Notes: generated from the letters alone by a model not told the origin. DNA of 64,000 nucleotides from Jhaorihella thermophila (GCF_900108275.1 NZ_FNVD01000002.1:248001-312000); one strand, 5' to 3'. Positions 26,462 through 35,501 are shown, counted from the first letter of the stretch. A program made the numbers and translations.

Positions 26462-29116
26462 TCAGAAGTTGAGCGAAATGTCCCTGTGGCTGGCCATACA
26501 GGACGCCATGTAAAGCGCCAGTTCACGGGGCATCCGCGGCTGTTGACGCAGACCCAGCGTCTTGGACAGGACTGCCACATAAGCCTCCAGCTCCGGACCC
26601 AGCCGCTCGGCCGCGTCCCCGCGCCAGGCCTTCTGCGCCTCGTAGGCAGCCACCGCTTCGTCGTAAAGGGCCAGTGCCTTTTGCTTGTCCGGCGTCTTGC
26701 TCTTCAACGCGCGACGCGCCTTGGACAGAAGCTTCTTCACGTCATCCGCCCCCTCGACCTTGCCGAACCGCTTCGACAGATCGTTGACCACGGCTTCGGC
26801 CTCCGCTTCGGGTTTGCCTTCGATCACCGCCCGAAGGTCGCGCAGGGGTTGCTCGAGTTCGGTGAATGCCCGGTTGGCCTTCAGGATCGCCGCCGTCTCG
26901 ACCGCCCCTTCATAGGCGTCGTCCGCGCTGCGCCGATAGGCTTGCCGCGCCTTCATCTCGGCCTGGACCAGCTTGGCAAACTCGGCATGGACGCTGTCCC
27001 ACTCGGCAGGGATCTCGGCCTTCATCCGCGCGATCTCGGCTTCCAGTTCCGCCTGCCGGCCTTCCAGCCTGGATTTTGCGGCCTGCTGATCGTCGCCATG
27101 GAGCCGCGAAAGCCGGGTCCGGACGTCCTTCAACTCATCCTCGAGCCGACGGATATCCTTTTCGATCTGACGCACGGTCCGCTGGAGCGGCCGGTAGCCG
27201 ATCGCGGCCTCCGCCACGGTGCGCTCGACCGCAAAGGCCTCGTCCAGCTTGGCAATCGCCGTCTCCGCGCTGGTCACCGCCTTGGAGAAGTCCTTGGCCA
27301 GGTCCTTGGGCAGAACCGAGAGATCCAGCCCCTTGGCCCGCGCGATCGCGGTTTCCAGTTCGTCCCCTTCGGTCAGCTTCTCGCCGACATATTCCTCAAG
27401 GCAGAGCTGCAACTTGGGATTGCGCGGCGGTGGGGCGGTATCCGAAAGATAGCTCACCCGGTTCGGCAGGTAGTTCACCAGTTCGGGGAATTTGCCGACG
27501 ACGCCCAGCGCCAGAAGCTGCAGCAGGATGAAGGCGATCACGCCCTTGTACATCTGCACCGTGCGCACCACCGCCGGCGCCACCCCGCGCAGATAGAACA
27601 GGGCGAAACCGAAGGGCGGCGTCAGGAACGAGGTCTGGATGTTCAGACCGATCATCACGCCCAGCCAGACCGCGGTGACGTTCGCCCCCGGATCGGCCAG
27701 CAGGATCGGCGCCACGATCGGCACCACGACCACCGCGATCTCGATGAAGTCGAGAAAGAAGCCGAGGATGAAGATCACCGCCATGACGATGATGAACTGG
27801 CTCCAGAATCCGCCGGGCAGCGAATTGAGGAACTCGCGCACCAGGTCCTCGCCGCCGAAGGCGCGGAACGCCGCAGTCAGCATCGCCGCGCCCATCAGGA
27901 TGACGAAAACCAGCGACGTGGTCTTGGCGGTCTCGAGCATCACGCCGCGCAGCGTGTCCTCGAGCTTGAACACGCGCCAGCCGGACCAGATCAGCGCGAT
28001 CAGCAGAACGGCCGCCGCGATCGAGCCGATCCAGATGCCGAGGATATCCTCGGAACTGGCGATCGCCTTGACGTTCATGTTGAACCGCTGCAGCGCCACG
28101 GCGATCGCCACAAGCGCCGCCAACGCCAGCAGGGCCGGGGCATATGTCCACTTGGTTTTCTTCGGCAAGCGATAGCCGGCCATGATGAGCGCACCGGCCG
28201 CACCGATCGCACCGGCCTGGTTCACCGTGGCGACACCGGCGATGATCGACCCCAGAACCAGGAAGATCAGCGTCAGCGGCGGCACCAGGATCAGGAACAC
28301 GCGGCTCCAGAACTGCCGGTCGAACTTGCCGTCGTAGGGCACGGCGGGGGCGGCGCTCGGGCGCAGAAGCGCAAAGATCAGGATATAGGCCATGTACAGC
28401 CCGACCAGAACGAGGCCCGGCACGAAAGCGCCCAGGAACATCTCGCCCGCGCTGGTCGAGGTCACGTCGAACACCGACGGCATGCTCACTTCGCCGGTGG
28501 CGTCCTTGTAGAGCGCCTTGCGCAGGGTCGAGGCCTGATCGGTGGCCGAGGCCAGCTGGTCGGCAAGGATGATCAGCACGATCGACGGCGGGATGATCTG
28601 CCCCAGCGTGCCCGAGGCCGCGATCGTGCCCGTGGCCAGCGGCGTCGAATAGTTGTTGCGCAGCATCGCTGGCAGCGAGATCAGGCCCATCGCCACCACG
28701 GTGGCGCCGACGATACCGGTGGTGGCCGCCAGCAGCGCACCCACCAACACGACCGAGATGCCCAGGCCGCCGGGAACCGGTCCAAACAGCTGCGCCATGG
28801 TCACCAGCAGGTCTTCGGCGATCTTCGACCGCTGCAGCATGATGCCCATGAAGATGAACAGCGGAATGGCGATCAGCGTATCCCGTTCGACCTCCCAATA
28901 GACGCCGCGCAGGTTGGTCACGCCGGCGGTCAGCCATTGCGACGGCCCGCCCGAGTGGAAGAACGCATCGACGTTGCCGGCGAACAGATAGCCGCAGAGC
29001 GCGGCCGTGCCGATGGTGAAGATGGCGGCGCCGGGCAAGGCAAAGGCCACCGGATAACCCGAGCCCAGCGCAAAGGCCATGGACAGGATCAGAAGGATCA
29101 GAAAATAGATTTCCAT
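26462..29116 (-). CDS. TRAP transporter large permease (DctM/TakM) with C-terminal coiled-coil extension
   Basis: An 884-residue protein. Residues 1 to about 560 are a DctM-type TRAP large permease with about 13 helices and family segments such as PLFIFMGIMLQRS, GIVGATVVAMGLISLPAML and the PPFGFALFYLRGVAP region near the end. It drives sodium-coupled uptake with the DctQ-like gene (10 bp away) and the DctP-like binding protein. The remaining 320 residues are hydrophilic, Glu/Lys/Ala-rich and strongly coiled-coil (for example RQIEKDIRRLEDELKDVRTR). A standard DctM of about 430 residues has no such tail. The extension should be cytoplasmic or periplasmic depending on helix count. Its function is unknown. 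Confidence 0.88.
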   Translation of the reverse strand: MEIYFLILLILSMAFALGSGYPVAFALPGAAIFTIGTAALCGYLFAGNVDAFFHSGGPSQWLTAGVTNLRGVYWEVERDTLIAIPLFIFMGIMLQRSKIAEDLLVTMAQLFGPVPGGLGISVVLVGALLAATTGIVGATVVAMGLISLPAMLRNNYSTPLATGTIAASGTLGQIIPPSIVLIILADQLASATDQASTLRKALYKDATGEVSMPSVFDVTSTSAGEMFLGAFVPGLVLVGLYMAYILIFALLRPSAAPAVPYDGKFDRQFWSRVFLILVPPLTLIFLVLGSIIAGVATVNQAGAIGAAGALIMAGYRLPKKTKWTYAPALLALAALVAIAVALQRFNMNVKAIASSEDILGIWIGSIAAAVLLIALIWSGWRVFKLEDTLRGVMLETAKTTSLVFVILMGAAMLTAAFRAFGGEDLVREFLNSLPGGFWSQFIIVMAVIFILGFFLDFIEIAVVVVPIVAPILLADPGANVTAVWLGVMIGLNIQTSFLTPPFGFALFYLRGVAPAVVRTVQMYKGVIAFILLQLLALGVVGKFPELVNYLPNRVSYLSDTAPPPRNPKLQLCLEEYVGEKLTEGDELETAIARAKGLDLSVLPKDLAKDFSKAVTSAETAIAKLDEAFAVERTVAEAAIGYRPLQRTVRQIEKDIRRLEDELKDVRTRLSRLHGDDQQAAKSRLEGRQAELEAEIARMKAEIPAEWDSVHAEFAKLVQAEMKARQAYRRSADDAYEGAVETAAILKANRAFTELEQPLRDLRAVIEGKPEAEAEAVVNDLSKRFGKVEGADDVKKLLSKARRALKSKTPDKQKALALYDEAVAAYEAQKAWRGDAAERLGPELEAYVAVLSKTLGLRQQPRMPRELALYMASCMASHRDISLNF

Positions 29117-29126
29117 GGGTCGAACC

Positions 29127-30125
29127 TCAGTGCGCGGACGGGGCTGGTTCGTGGTGGCCGGGCTCGCCGCGCATGTCGGCGACCGATTCTAGGAAATAGG
29201 ACACGAACTGGATCAGCATGGTGATGGCGAAAATGCCCAGAAAGGCGGCCATCTGGTATTTGATGAACATGCCCACACCGCCGGTCTGGGTGATTTCGAA
29301 ATTCATCACCGGGCTGTTGATGATCGACTGCTTGCCGCCAAACCCGACAGCGAGGATCACCCAGCAGGTCGTCATCCCCATGGTGATGGTTCCGAAGGCG
29401 TTGAAGAACCCCTTTTTCGTCAGACCGAAACCCGAATACAGCACGTCCACCCGGACATGACCGTCGTCGAACAGCGTATAGGCCGAGGCAAACAGGAACA
29501 GCGCCGCATACCAGTAGCGCACCAGATCGCCCATCAGCGCCTGTTCGTAGGAGAACACGAAACGCGAGATCACGATGGCCAGTTCCGCCACCACGATCAG
29601 AAGCGCCAACCAGGGGAAGCCCAGCGTGCGCGAAAACAAGGCGATGACGAAGGCCGCGCCCACCAGCGGAATGTGGACATAGGGACCGACCCAGCGCGCC
29701 TTGCCGAAGTTGCGCACCGTGTCGCCGTCAAGAAACAGGCCGAACAGGTTCTCCACCCGCATGAAGGCGATGGTGGCATCCACCACCCCCACCAGCAGGA
29801 CCGCCCAGAAGGCCCAGCGTATCAGGAACACGTTGAACTTGTGGATCGCGCGCGCATCCCAGCGCAGCGACCGATCGCCGGTGGACAGGACATAGCCCGC
29901 CGCGACTGCCAAGGCGCCCGCATAGATCGCGGCCTGAACCCAGACCTGCCGGCCTGCACCTCCTGCAAACAGCGCCTTCAGGCCGGGGAAGCCATACCCC
30001 ACCACCAGCACGTTGTTGACGAGAAACGCAGCCAGAACCGCCAGCATGGACCACGCGAACAGGCGCGGTATCGGCGCGGGTGGCCCAAAAGGCGAAATGT
30101 TGTCGAGGTCGCTGGTATCGGCCAT
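29127..30125 (-). CDS. TRAP transporter small permease (DctQ/TakQ), enlarged form
   Basis: A 332-residue membrane protein, about twice the length of a typical DctQ (around 170). The C-terminal half, from about residue 150 (FALLIVVAELAIV-like helices, LYSGFGLTKKGFF, FVSYFLESVADMRG), carries the DctQ-like four-helix core. The N-terminal half adds three or four helices. This large form is known from TakQ-type systems. The ATG at 30125 is chosen because GGGAGGGG lies just before it; an in-frame ATG 15 nt upstream has no such site. It lies between the binding-protein and large-permease genes in one operon and would act with them in sodium-dependent solute uptake. Confidence 0.85.
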   Translation of the reverse strand: MADTSDLDNISPFGPPAPIPRLFAWSMLAVLAAFLVNNVLVVGYGFPGLKALFAGGAGRQVWVQAAIYAGALAVAAGYVLSTGDRSLRWDARAIHKFNVFLIRWAFWAVLLVGVVDATIAFMRVENLFGLFLDGDTVRNFGKARWVGPYVHIPLVGAAFVIALFSRTLGFPWLALLIVVAELAIVISRFVFSYEQALMGDLVRYWYAALFLFASAYTLFDDGHVRVDVLYSGFGLTKKGFFNAFGTITMGMTTCWVILAVGFGGKQSIINSPVMNFEITQTGGVGMFIKYQMAAFLGIFAITMLIQFVSYFLESVADMRGEPGHHEPAPSAH

Positions 30126-30154
30126 CTGCCCCTCCCCCATTTTTCATTCTTGCA

Positions 30155-30256
30155 ACGGCACAGACCCTTTATCACCGGAACCGCCGGTATGAAAAGAGCG
30201 GGGCCACGGCACAGACCCTTTATCACCGGAACCGCCGGTATGAAAAGAGCGGGGCC
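30155..30256. repeat. Perfect 51-bp tandem duplication
   Basis: Two identical adjacent 51-bp units, 30155-30205 and 30206-30256, each starting ACGGCACAGACCC and ending GAGCGGGGCC. Each unit contains a small inverted repeat (ACCGG-N5-CCGGT). They lie between the TRAP binding-protein and small-permease genes, and the second unit supplies one arm of the downstream hairpin. Confidence 0.95.
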
Positions 30257-30270
30257 GCAGCCCCGCTCTT
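30242..30270 (-). terminator. Hairpin after the TRAP binding-protein gene, attenuator or terminator
   Basis: On the minus strand an 11-bp stem (AAGAGCGGGGC with its complement, loop TGCG) is followed by TTTTC. It begins 26 nt after the stop of the DctP-like gene. Because the DctQ and DctM genes lie downstream on the same strand, it is more likely a partial terminator that keeps the binding protein in excess, as is common in periplasmic-binding-protein operons. Confidence 0.7.
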
Positions 30271-30295
30271 CGCTCATTTCGGTTTCCGGTCAAGC

Positions 30296-31381
30296 TCAGA
30301 CCAGGCCGAGCACGCGGTTGCGCTGGTTGACGAAGGTCGTCTCGAACAGCGCCATCGTTCCGCCGATCTCGCGCAGGTTCTTCTGGAAGCTGTCGTCGAT
30401 CTTTGCCGCCAGCGCCGAATGGGCGCGAGTTTCCTCGAACACTTCCGCGGCCGCTTCGCCGAAGGCATCCCAGATGTCGTCGTTGAAGTTGCGGATCTCG
30501 ACGCCGTGGTCATTGACCAGCTTGGCCATGTATTCACCGTTGTTGGCCATGTTCTCTTCGTAGGCGGCGGCATGCTCTTCCATGCACGCGGCCTCGATCA
30601 CGGCCTTTTCCCAATCCGACAGGCTTTCCCACCAAGATTTGTTCATGCCAAAGGCCAGACCGCCGCCCGGCTCGTGCATGCCGGCGGTATAGTAGTACTT
30701 GGCCGCCTCGTAGAACTTCATGAAGTAGTCATTGTAGGGACCGACCCATTCGGTCGCGTCGATGGCGCCCGACACCAGGTTTTCATAGATCTGGCCGCCC
30801 GGCAGCGACACTGTGGACACGCCCAGCTTGGACATGACGTTGCCGCCCAGTCCCGGAATGCGCATCTTCAGGCCCTTGAGGTCCTCGGGACTCTCGATCT
30901 CCTTGTTGAACCAGCCACCGGCCTGGGTGCCGGTCGCGCCGCAGGGCAGCGCCTTGAGGCCGAACTCGCCCGAGATTTCGTCCCAAAGCTCCTGACCGCC
31001 CTTGAACTTGATCCAGGCGTTCCATTCCACCGTCGTCATGCCGAACGGCACCGAGGTGAAATAGGCGAAACCGGGATGCTTGCCGACCCAATAGTAGTCA
31101 GCGGCGATATAGGCCTGGCTGTTGCCCGAAGCCACTTCGTCGAACGAGTCGAAGGCGCCCACGCGCTCGCCCGCGGCGAAATACTCGGTGGTCAGACGGC
31201 CCTCGGACAGTTCCGTGATGCGTGCGGCCAGACGCTGCGCCGAGATGCCCAGACCGGGGAAGTCCCGCGGCCAGGTCGACACGATGGTCATGGTCTTGCG
31301 CTGCTGCGCGATGGCCGGGGCTGCAAGGGCGGTTGCGCCGGCGCCAAGGGCGGCCCCCTTAAGGAACTTACGACGATGCAT
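30296..31381 (-). CDS. TRAP transporter substrate-binding protein, TakP-like (2-oxo acid type)
   Basis: A 361-residue periplasmic protein with a twin-arginine-type leader (RRKFLKGAALGAGATALAAPAIAQ). The mature sequence closely follows TakP of Rhodobacter sphaeroides, whose structure shows 2-oxo acids bound with a metal ion. The segment DATEWVGPYNDY places Glu211 and Trp212, Gln153 lies in GTQAGGW and Arg174 in KMRIPG, matching the TakP ligand and metal site as I recall it. It follows galD by 156 bp on the same strand. The ligand is predicted to be a 2-oxo acid; context suggests a tricarboxylic one, which is inference. Confidence 0.88.
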   Translation of the reverse strand: MHRRKFLKGAALGAGATALAAPAIAQQRKTMTIVSTWPRDFPGLGISAQRLAARITELSEGRLTTEYFAAGERVGAFDSFDEVASGNSQAYIAADYYWVGKHPGFAYFTSVPFGMTTVEWNAWIKFKGGQELWDEISGEFGLKALPCGATGTQAGGWFNKEIESPEDLKGLKMRIPGLGGNVMSKLGVSTVSLPGGQIYENLVSGAIDATEWVGPYNDYFMKFYEAAKYYYTAGMHEPGGGLAFGMNKSWWESLSDWEKAVIEAACMEEHAAAYEENMANNGEYMAKLVNDHGVEIRNFNDDIWDAFGEAAAEVFEETRAHSALAAKIDDSFQKNLREIGGTMALFETTFVNQRNRVLGLV

Positions 31382-31537
31382 GATCTTTCACTCCTCCGCG
31401 TTGTCGTTAGTTATTTCAGAAAACTTCGCAGCGCCATGCTGACCACCGGGGACGGAATGTCAATACCTTGTCGGCGTTTGCACAAATTCCGGGCACTCTG
31501 AAAACGGCACATGGTCCCAGGCGCCGCCCGCGTCCTG

Positions 31538-32595
31538 TCAATCTGCGAAGACCACGCCATCCATCAGCTTCCGCGCAGTGCGCAGGACGGCGACGTTCTC
31601 CACGGCACCGGCCGGGGACAACGATGCGACCACCGACATCTCACCCGTGGGGTGCTCGATCGACAGCCTCCGGTCCCGCCCGTCGCCGCGATCCATCAGG
31701 GGCCTGGCGACGCTGCCCGCAATCAGGCCGGCGGTGGCGACGCTGACCGCGCCCAGCACCCCGATCGCCTTGTGACAGCGATGCGGAATGAAGGTGCGGG
31801 TGCAAATCGCCCCGCCCCGCCGCGCCGGACTGACCAGTGTCATCTTCGGCACGGACTTTTCCGCCACATCGCCCAGGTTCATCATCGGCCCGCAGGCCAG
31901 CCGGATCTCCTCGAGCCGGGCGCGCAGCGCCGCATCGGCCTCCAGCTCCTCCGGCCGCTCGCCCCCGCCGATCCCGAGATCCGCCGCCCGCATCACGACG
32001 CAGGGCATTCCATTGTCGATCATCGTGACCTCGACGCCCTCCACCACGTCCAGCGGGCGCCCGGTGGGCAACAGCGCCCCGCAACTGGAGCCGGCCATGT
32101 CGCGAAACGAAATCGGTATCGGCGCGGCGGTCCCCGGCACCCCGTCGATCCGTGCATCCCCGGCATAGCTGACCCGCCCGCCGGGCGTGCACACCCGCGC
32201 CACCGCCACCTGTCCGGTATTTTCCATCCGGATCGTCACCGGCGTCTCTCCATCCCGCGCCGCAACCAGGCCCCGTTCGATCGCAAAGGGCGCGACACCG
32301 GCCAGCATGTTGCCGCAGTTCTGCGCGTCGCTGACCACGGGCCGGTCCACGAACACCTGCAGAAACAGATAGTCCACATCCACGCCGGGGCACTCGGACG
32401 GCTTCACCACCGCCACTTTCGACGTCAACGGATCCCCGCCGCCCATCCCGTCGATCTGCCGCGCATCCGGCGCCCCCATCGCCCGCAGCAGCAACCGGTC
32501 CCGCGCCCCAGTCTCCGCAGGCAGATCCGATGCCAGGAAGACCCCCCCTTCGACGTCCCCGCCCGCATCCACATCGCCCGGATCCCCTGGGACAT
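31538..32595 (-). CDS. galD: 4-oxalomesaconate tautomerase (PrpF family), N-terminal frameshift
   Basis: A PrpF-family protein that should interconvert oxalomesaconate tautomers in gallate/protocatechuate 4,5-cleavage catabolism. The main frame (31538-32572) carries VFLASDLP, QIDGMGGGDPLTSKVAVV, the catalytic-Cys segment NCGNMLAGV and AGSSCGALLPTG. The conserved PrpF N-terminus is in another frame: from an ATG at 32595 with GGGAGGG before it, MSQGIRAMWMRAGTSKGG leads exactly to the main frame but is one base out of register at a run of seven G (32542-32548). Eight G would restore a normal protein of about 351 residues. This is a real frameshift, slippage-corrected expression or a sequencing error in the homopolymer. 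Otherwise translation could begin only at 32572, without the motif. Confidence 0.82.
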
Positions 32596-32609
32596 ACCCG
32601 GCCCTCCCT

Positions 32610-32695
32610 GCTTCTTTCCGGTTTCAAATACCCCGGGGAGCGCGAGGGGCGGAGCCCCTCGCCCCGGTCGGACCGCATCCGCGGTCCGAAACCGC
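32610..32695 (-). repeat. Gene-end double-hairpin element, copy 3
   Basis: Read on the minus strand: hairpin CGGACCGC/GCGGTCCG with loop GGAT, hairpin GCGAGGGGC/GCCCCTCGC with loop TCC, then CCCCGGGGTATTTGAAACC and the tail GGAAAGAAGCAG. It begins 3 nt after the ligK stop in sense orientation, inside the galB-ligK-galD operon. Here it cannot be a complete terminator if galD is expressed from the operon promoter. Confidence 0.8.
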
Positions 32696-32698
32696 CCA

Positions 32699-33394
32699 TC
32701 AGACGTATTTCAACCCCTTTTCCGCCAGCCGCGCCCGCATCCCGTAGATGTCCAGCCCCAACTCTCCCGAGGCCAGCCGACGCCGCTTTTCCTCTTCGGC
32801 TGCCATCCGCGCCTCAGCCTCGCCGGCCACCTCCGCCGCGCGCGCCCGCGACACCACGCAAACCCCGTCGTCATCCGCCACGATCACATCGCCGGGATGC
32901 ACCAGCGTCCCGGCGCAGATCACCGGCACGTTCACCGCGCCCAGGGTCTCCTTCACCGTCCCCTGCGCCGACACCGCCGTCGACCACACTGCGAAACCCA
33001 TCGCCCGCAGATCCCGCGTATCGCGCACGCCCGCGTCGATCACCAGAGCACGGCAGCCCCGCGCCATTGCGCTCGTCGCCAGCAGATCACCGAAATACCC
33101 CATGTCGCAGGGCGCGGTCGGGGCCAGAACCAGAATGTCCCCCTCTCGCAACTGCTCGATCGCCACATGCACCATCCAGTTGTCCCCCGGCGGCGCGCTG
33201 ATCGTCACCGCCGGGCCGGCGACCGCGACATCCTGCTGGATGGGCCGCATCCGCGCCGCCATCAGCCCCGAACGCCCCTGCGCCTCGTGCACCGTCGCCA
33301 CGCCGGCCGCGCCCAGCCGCGCAATCACGTCACGCCCCGCGCGCGGGATGTCCCGAACGACCACGCCGGTCGCGCCCAGCCCGTATCCGCTCAT
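32699..33394 (-). CDS. ligK: 4-carboxy-4-hydroxy-2-oxoadipate aldolase / oxaloacetate decarboxylase
   Basis: A 231-residue protein of the RraA-like class II aldolase family that splits 4-carboxy-4-hydroxy-2-oxoadipate into pyruvate and oxaloacetate and can decarboxylate oxaloacetate. Marks are [15 protein letters not shown] near the N-terminus, [19 protein letters not shown], the metal/substrate region [14 protein letters not shown] and [16 protein letters not shown]. The length and the longer C-terminal helix ([24 protein letters not shown]) match LigK/GalC rather than the shorter RraA. Its ATG overlaps the stop of galB by 4 bp, so they are coupled. It gives the last step of the 4-oxalomesaconate branch. 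Confidence 0.9.
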   Translation of the reverse strand: MSGYGLGATGVVVRDIPRAGRDVIARLGAAGVATVHEAQGRSGLMAARMRPIQQDVAVAGPAVTISAPPGDNWMVHVAIEQLREGDILVLAPTAPCDMGYFGDLLATSAMARGCRALVIDAGVRDTRDLRAMGFAVWSTAVSAQGTVKETLGAVNVPVICAGTLVHPGDVIVADDDGVCVVSRARAAEVAGEAEARMAAEEEKRRRLASGELGLDIYGMRARLAEKGLKYV

Positions 33395-34128
33395 GTCAGT
33401 TCATCCACCGTCCGCGGAAAGACCGACTGGAATCCTTCCGCGTATTCCGCATTCCGCCCGCCGGCCTGCCCGCCCGAATTGCGGCGGAAATGGTTGGCCC
33501 GGTTCCGGGCGAGATTCGTGTAATACTCCCACAGGTGCTGCTGACCCTCCATGCACTCGATCGCAGCGCGCTTTTTCTCCCAGACCGGCGTGATGTCCAG
33601 AAACACGTCGGGCTTCCAGCCCATCTGCTCGGTCTGGTGCGGCTCGAACAGATAGAGCTGCGGCGCCCCCAGCACCTTCTGCCCCGGATTGTGCCCCCAG
33701 GCCTGCGCGATCATCCGGCATTCCAGCGCCACCTGCGTGGCATACATGTGATCGGTATTGTAGGGATTCCATTTCGAATGGCTCATCATCCACCCCGGCT
33801 GCACCTCGCGGATGATGTCCACCAGCCGGAACCTGGCCTCGCGGTCCAGTTCCAGCGGATAGTCGCCAAGGTCGAGGAACCGGATGTCATGCGCCCCCAG
33901 CTCGGCGGCGGCGTCCTCGGCCTCGCGACGGCGCGCCGCCTTCACCCTGTCCAGCGTCATGCCTCCCTGTTTCCACAGCTTCGCGCTTTCACCGCGTTCG
34001 CCGAATGACAGGCAGACGACCGTCACCTCATAGCCAAGCTGCTGATGCAGCGCGATCGCCTCGCCACAGCGCCAGACGAAATCGGCGGCATGGGCGCTGA
34101 TGACCAGCGCGGTTCTTTTCTCGCTCAT
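33391..34128 (-). CDS. galB: 4-oxalomesaconate hydratase (PIG-L deacetylase-like fold)
   Basis: A 245-residue metalloenzyme of the PIG-L/LmbE fold. The N-terminal [18 protein letters not shown] gives the zinc-binding AH-x2-D motif in the form seen in Pseudomonas Gal[19 protein letters not shown] holds the later His residues. GalB hydrates 4-oxalomesaconate to 4-carboxy-4-hydroxy-2-oxoadipate, the LigK substrate. The start was set at [14 protein letters not shown]; the 25 residues upstream in frame are not conserved-looking. It is the first gene of the operon galB-ligK-galD-takP-takQ-takM and is divergent from a LysR-type gene with 140 bp between them. This gene is not the unrelated amidohydrolase-type LigJ. 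Confidence 0.9.
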   Translation of the reverse strand: MSEKRTALVISAHAADFVWRCGEAIALHQQLGYEVTVVCLSFGERGESAKLWKQGGMTLDRVKAARRREAEDAAAELGAHDIRFLDLGDYPLELDREARFRLVDIIREVQPGWMMSHSKWNPYNTDHMYATQVALECRMIAQAWGHNPGQKVLGAPQLYLFEPHQTEQMGWKPDVFLDITPVWEKKRAAIECMEGQQHLWEYYTNLARNRANHFRRNSGGQAGGRNAEYAEGFQSVFPRTVDELT

Positions 34129-34218
34129 TCCGGGCGATCCCCGTCTGCCTTCGTTCGATGTCCCGACCAGATAGGCGCGGATTCCCCCGCAACACCACTT
34201 CAAAACGGATGAAGCGCA

Positions 34219-34233
34219 ATAAGAAATGCCTAT
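34219..34233. promoter_or_regulatory. Candidate LysR-type box between galB and its divergent regulator
   Basis: The sequence ATAAGAAATGCCTAT is a 15-bp imperfect dyad (ATAAG against ATAGG on the other strand) in the 140-bp divergent gap. It fits the loose T-N11-A rule for LysR-type regulators. Such boxes are short and common, so this is a prediction from position and symmetry only. Confidence 0.35.
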
Positions 34234-34268
34234 ACTGACCCGACAAGACAGACGCCGAAACCGACATC

Positions 34269-35501
34269 ATGCCCCATGAAACACTGAATCTTCGCCACCT
34301 GAGGGCCTTCAGCGAAGTCGTGCGTTGCGGCAGCATTTCGCCCGCGTCCTCGACGGTATTCCTGTCGCAGCCGGCGATCACCCAGGCCATTGCCGGGCTG
34401 GAGCGAACGCTGGGCATCGCGCTGTTCATCCGCACCAGCACCGGCATGGTCCCCACCGAGCCGGGACAGATGTTCGTCACGCGGGTCGATCAGGCGCTGG
34501 CCTATTTGCGGGAAGGCGCGCGCAGGGCCGCCCGTCCGCGGAACCAGGGCCGGAAGTCGGGATTCACCAGCTTCGACCAGCTTCTGACATCGGCCCAGCT
34601 GCGGGCACTCCTGGCGGTGTCGGACACCGGAAACTTTTCCTGGGCGGCACGCAATATCGGCATTTCGCAGCCCTCGCTGCACCGGGTTGCCCGGGATCTG
34701 GAGCGTCTGGCGGGCCTGACCCTGTTCAAGCGAGAGGCCCGGTCGATCGTGCTGACCCCGGCAGCGCGGGAACTGGAGCGGCACGCCCGGCTGGCATTCT
34801 CCGAACTCCGGCAGGGTATCGCCGAGATCAACGCATGGGCGGGCCACGACACCGCCCAGATACGCATCGGCAGCCTGCCGCTGGCGCGCAGCTTCATCCT
34901 GCCGAGGGCGATCAACGCGCTGGAACGCCAGCGCCCGCATGTGACCGTGCGCGTCCATGACGGCGCCTATGCGGATCTTCTGGGCGATCTGCGCCAGGGC
35001 GAACTGGACCTGTTGATCGGTGCCCTGCGCGATCCGCCACCGACCGACGACATCCGGCAGGAACGGCTTCTGGACGATGCCCTGACCATAGTCGCGCGGC
35101 GTGGGCACCCGCTGTCGGAGCGCCGGAACCTGACGCCGCAGGATCTGGCAGAGTTCGCCTGGGTCGTCCCCGCCCCCGGAATCCCGACACGGTCCCGCTT
35201 TGACGCGCTGTTCCGGTGCGAAGGGCTCGCTCCGCCCGAACGGCTGGTCGAAACCTCCTCGCTGATTCTCGCGCGCGGGCTGCTGCTGGACAGCGACCGG
35301 CTGGCGTTGATCTCGGCCCATCAGGTCCGGCATGAACTCAAGCGCGGCGAGCTTGTCGCGTTGGACGTCTCATTGAACGACACCCCGCGCCCCATAGGCA
35401 TCACGACCCGGGCCGACTGGCGCCCCACGGCGACGCAATCGCTTCTGCTGGAGCTGCTGAGGCAGGCCAGCCCCCGGGTCACCCGCGAAGCATCGGCCTG
35501 A
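34269..35501 (+). CDS. LysR-type transcriptional regulator with two N-terminal HTH domains
   Basis: A 410-residue regulator, about 100 longer than a usual LysR protein. The first winged HTH spans residues 7-66 (LRHLRAFSEVVRCGSIS, SQPAITQAIAGLERTLG, LFIRTSTGMVPTEPG). A second complete HTH lies at about 103-166 (QLRALLAVSDTGNFSWAA, SQPSLHRVARDLERLAG, LFKREARSIVLTPAA). A LysR effector domain follows from about 195. It is divergent from the galB operon and is its likely regulator. By family analogy the inducer could be a 4-oxalomesaconate-pathway acid. The tandem HTH suggests an altered oligomer or a longer operator. Confidence 0.88.
   Translation: MPHETLNLRHLRAFSEVVRCGSISPASSTVFLSQPAITQAIAGLERTLGIALFIRTSTGMVPTEPGQMFVTRVDQALAYLREGARRAARPRNQGRKSGFTSFDQLLTSAQLRALLAVSDTGNFSWAARNIGISQPSLHRVARDLERLAGLTLFKREARSIVLTPAARELERHARLAFSELRQGIAEINAWAGHDTAQIRIGSLPLARSFILPRAINALERQRPHVTVRVHDGAYADLLGDLRQGELDLLIGALRDPPPTDDIRQERLLDDALTIVARRGHPLSERRNLTPQDLAEFAWVVPAPGIPTRSRFDALFRCEGLAPPERLVETSSLILARGLLLDSDRLALISAHQVRHELKRGELVALDVSLNDTPRPIGITTRADWRPTATQSLLLELLRQASPRVTREASA

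Noticed and set aside
30155-30256. CRISPR array
   Set aside because: Only two directly adjacent identical units with no spacers; no cas genes. The same applies to 48144-48191.
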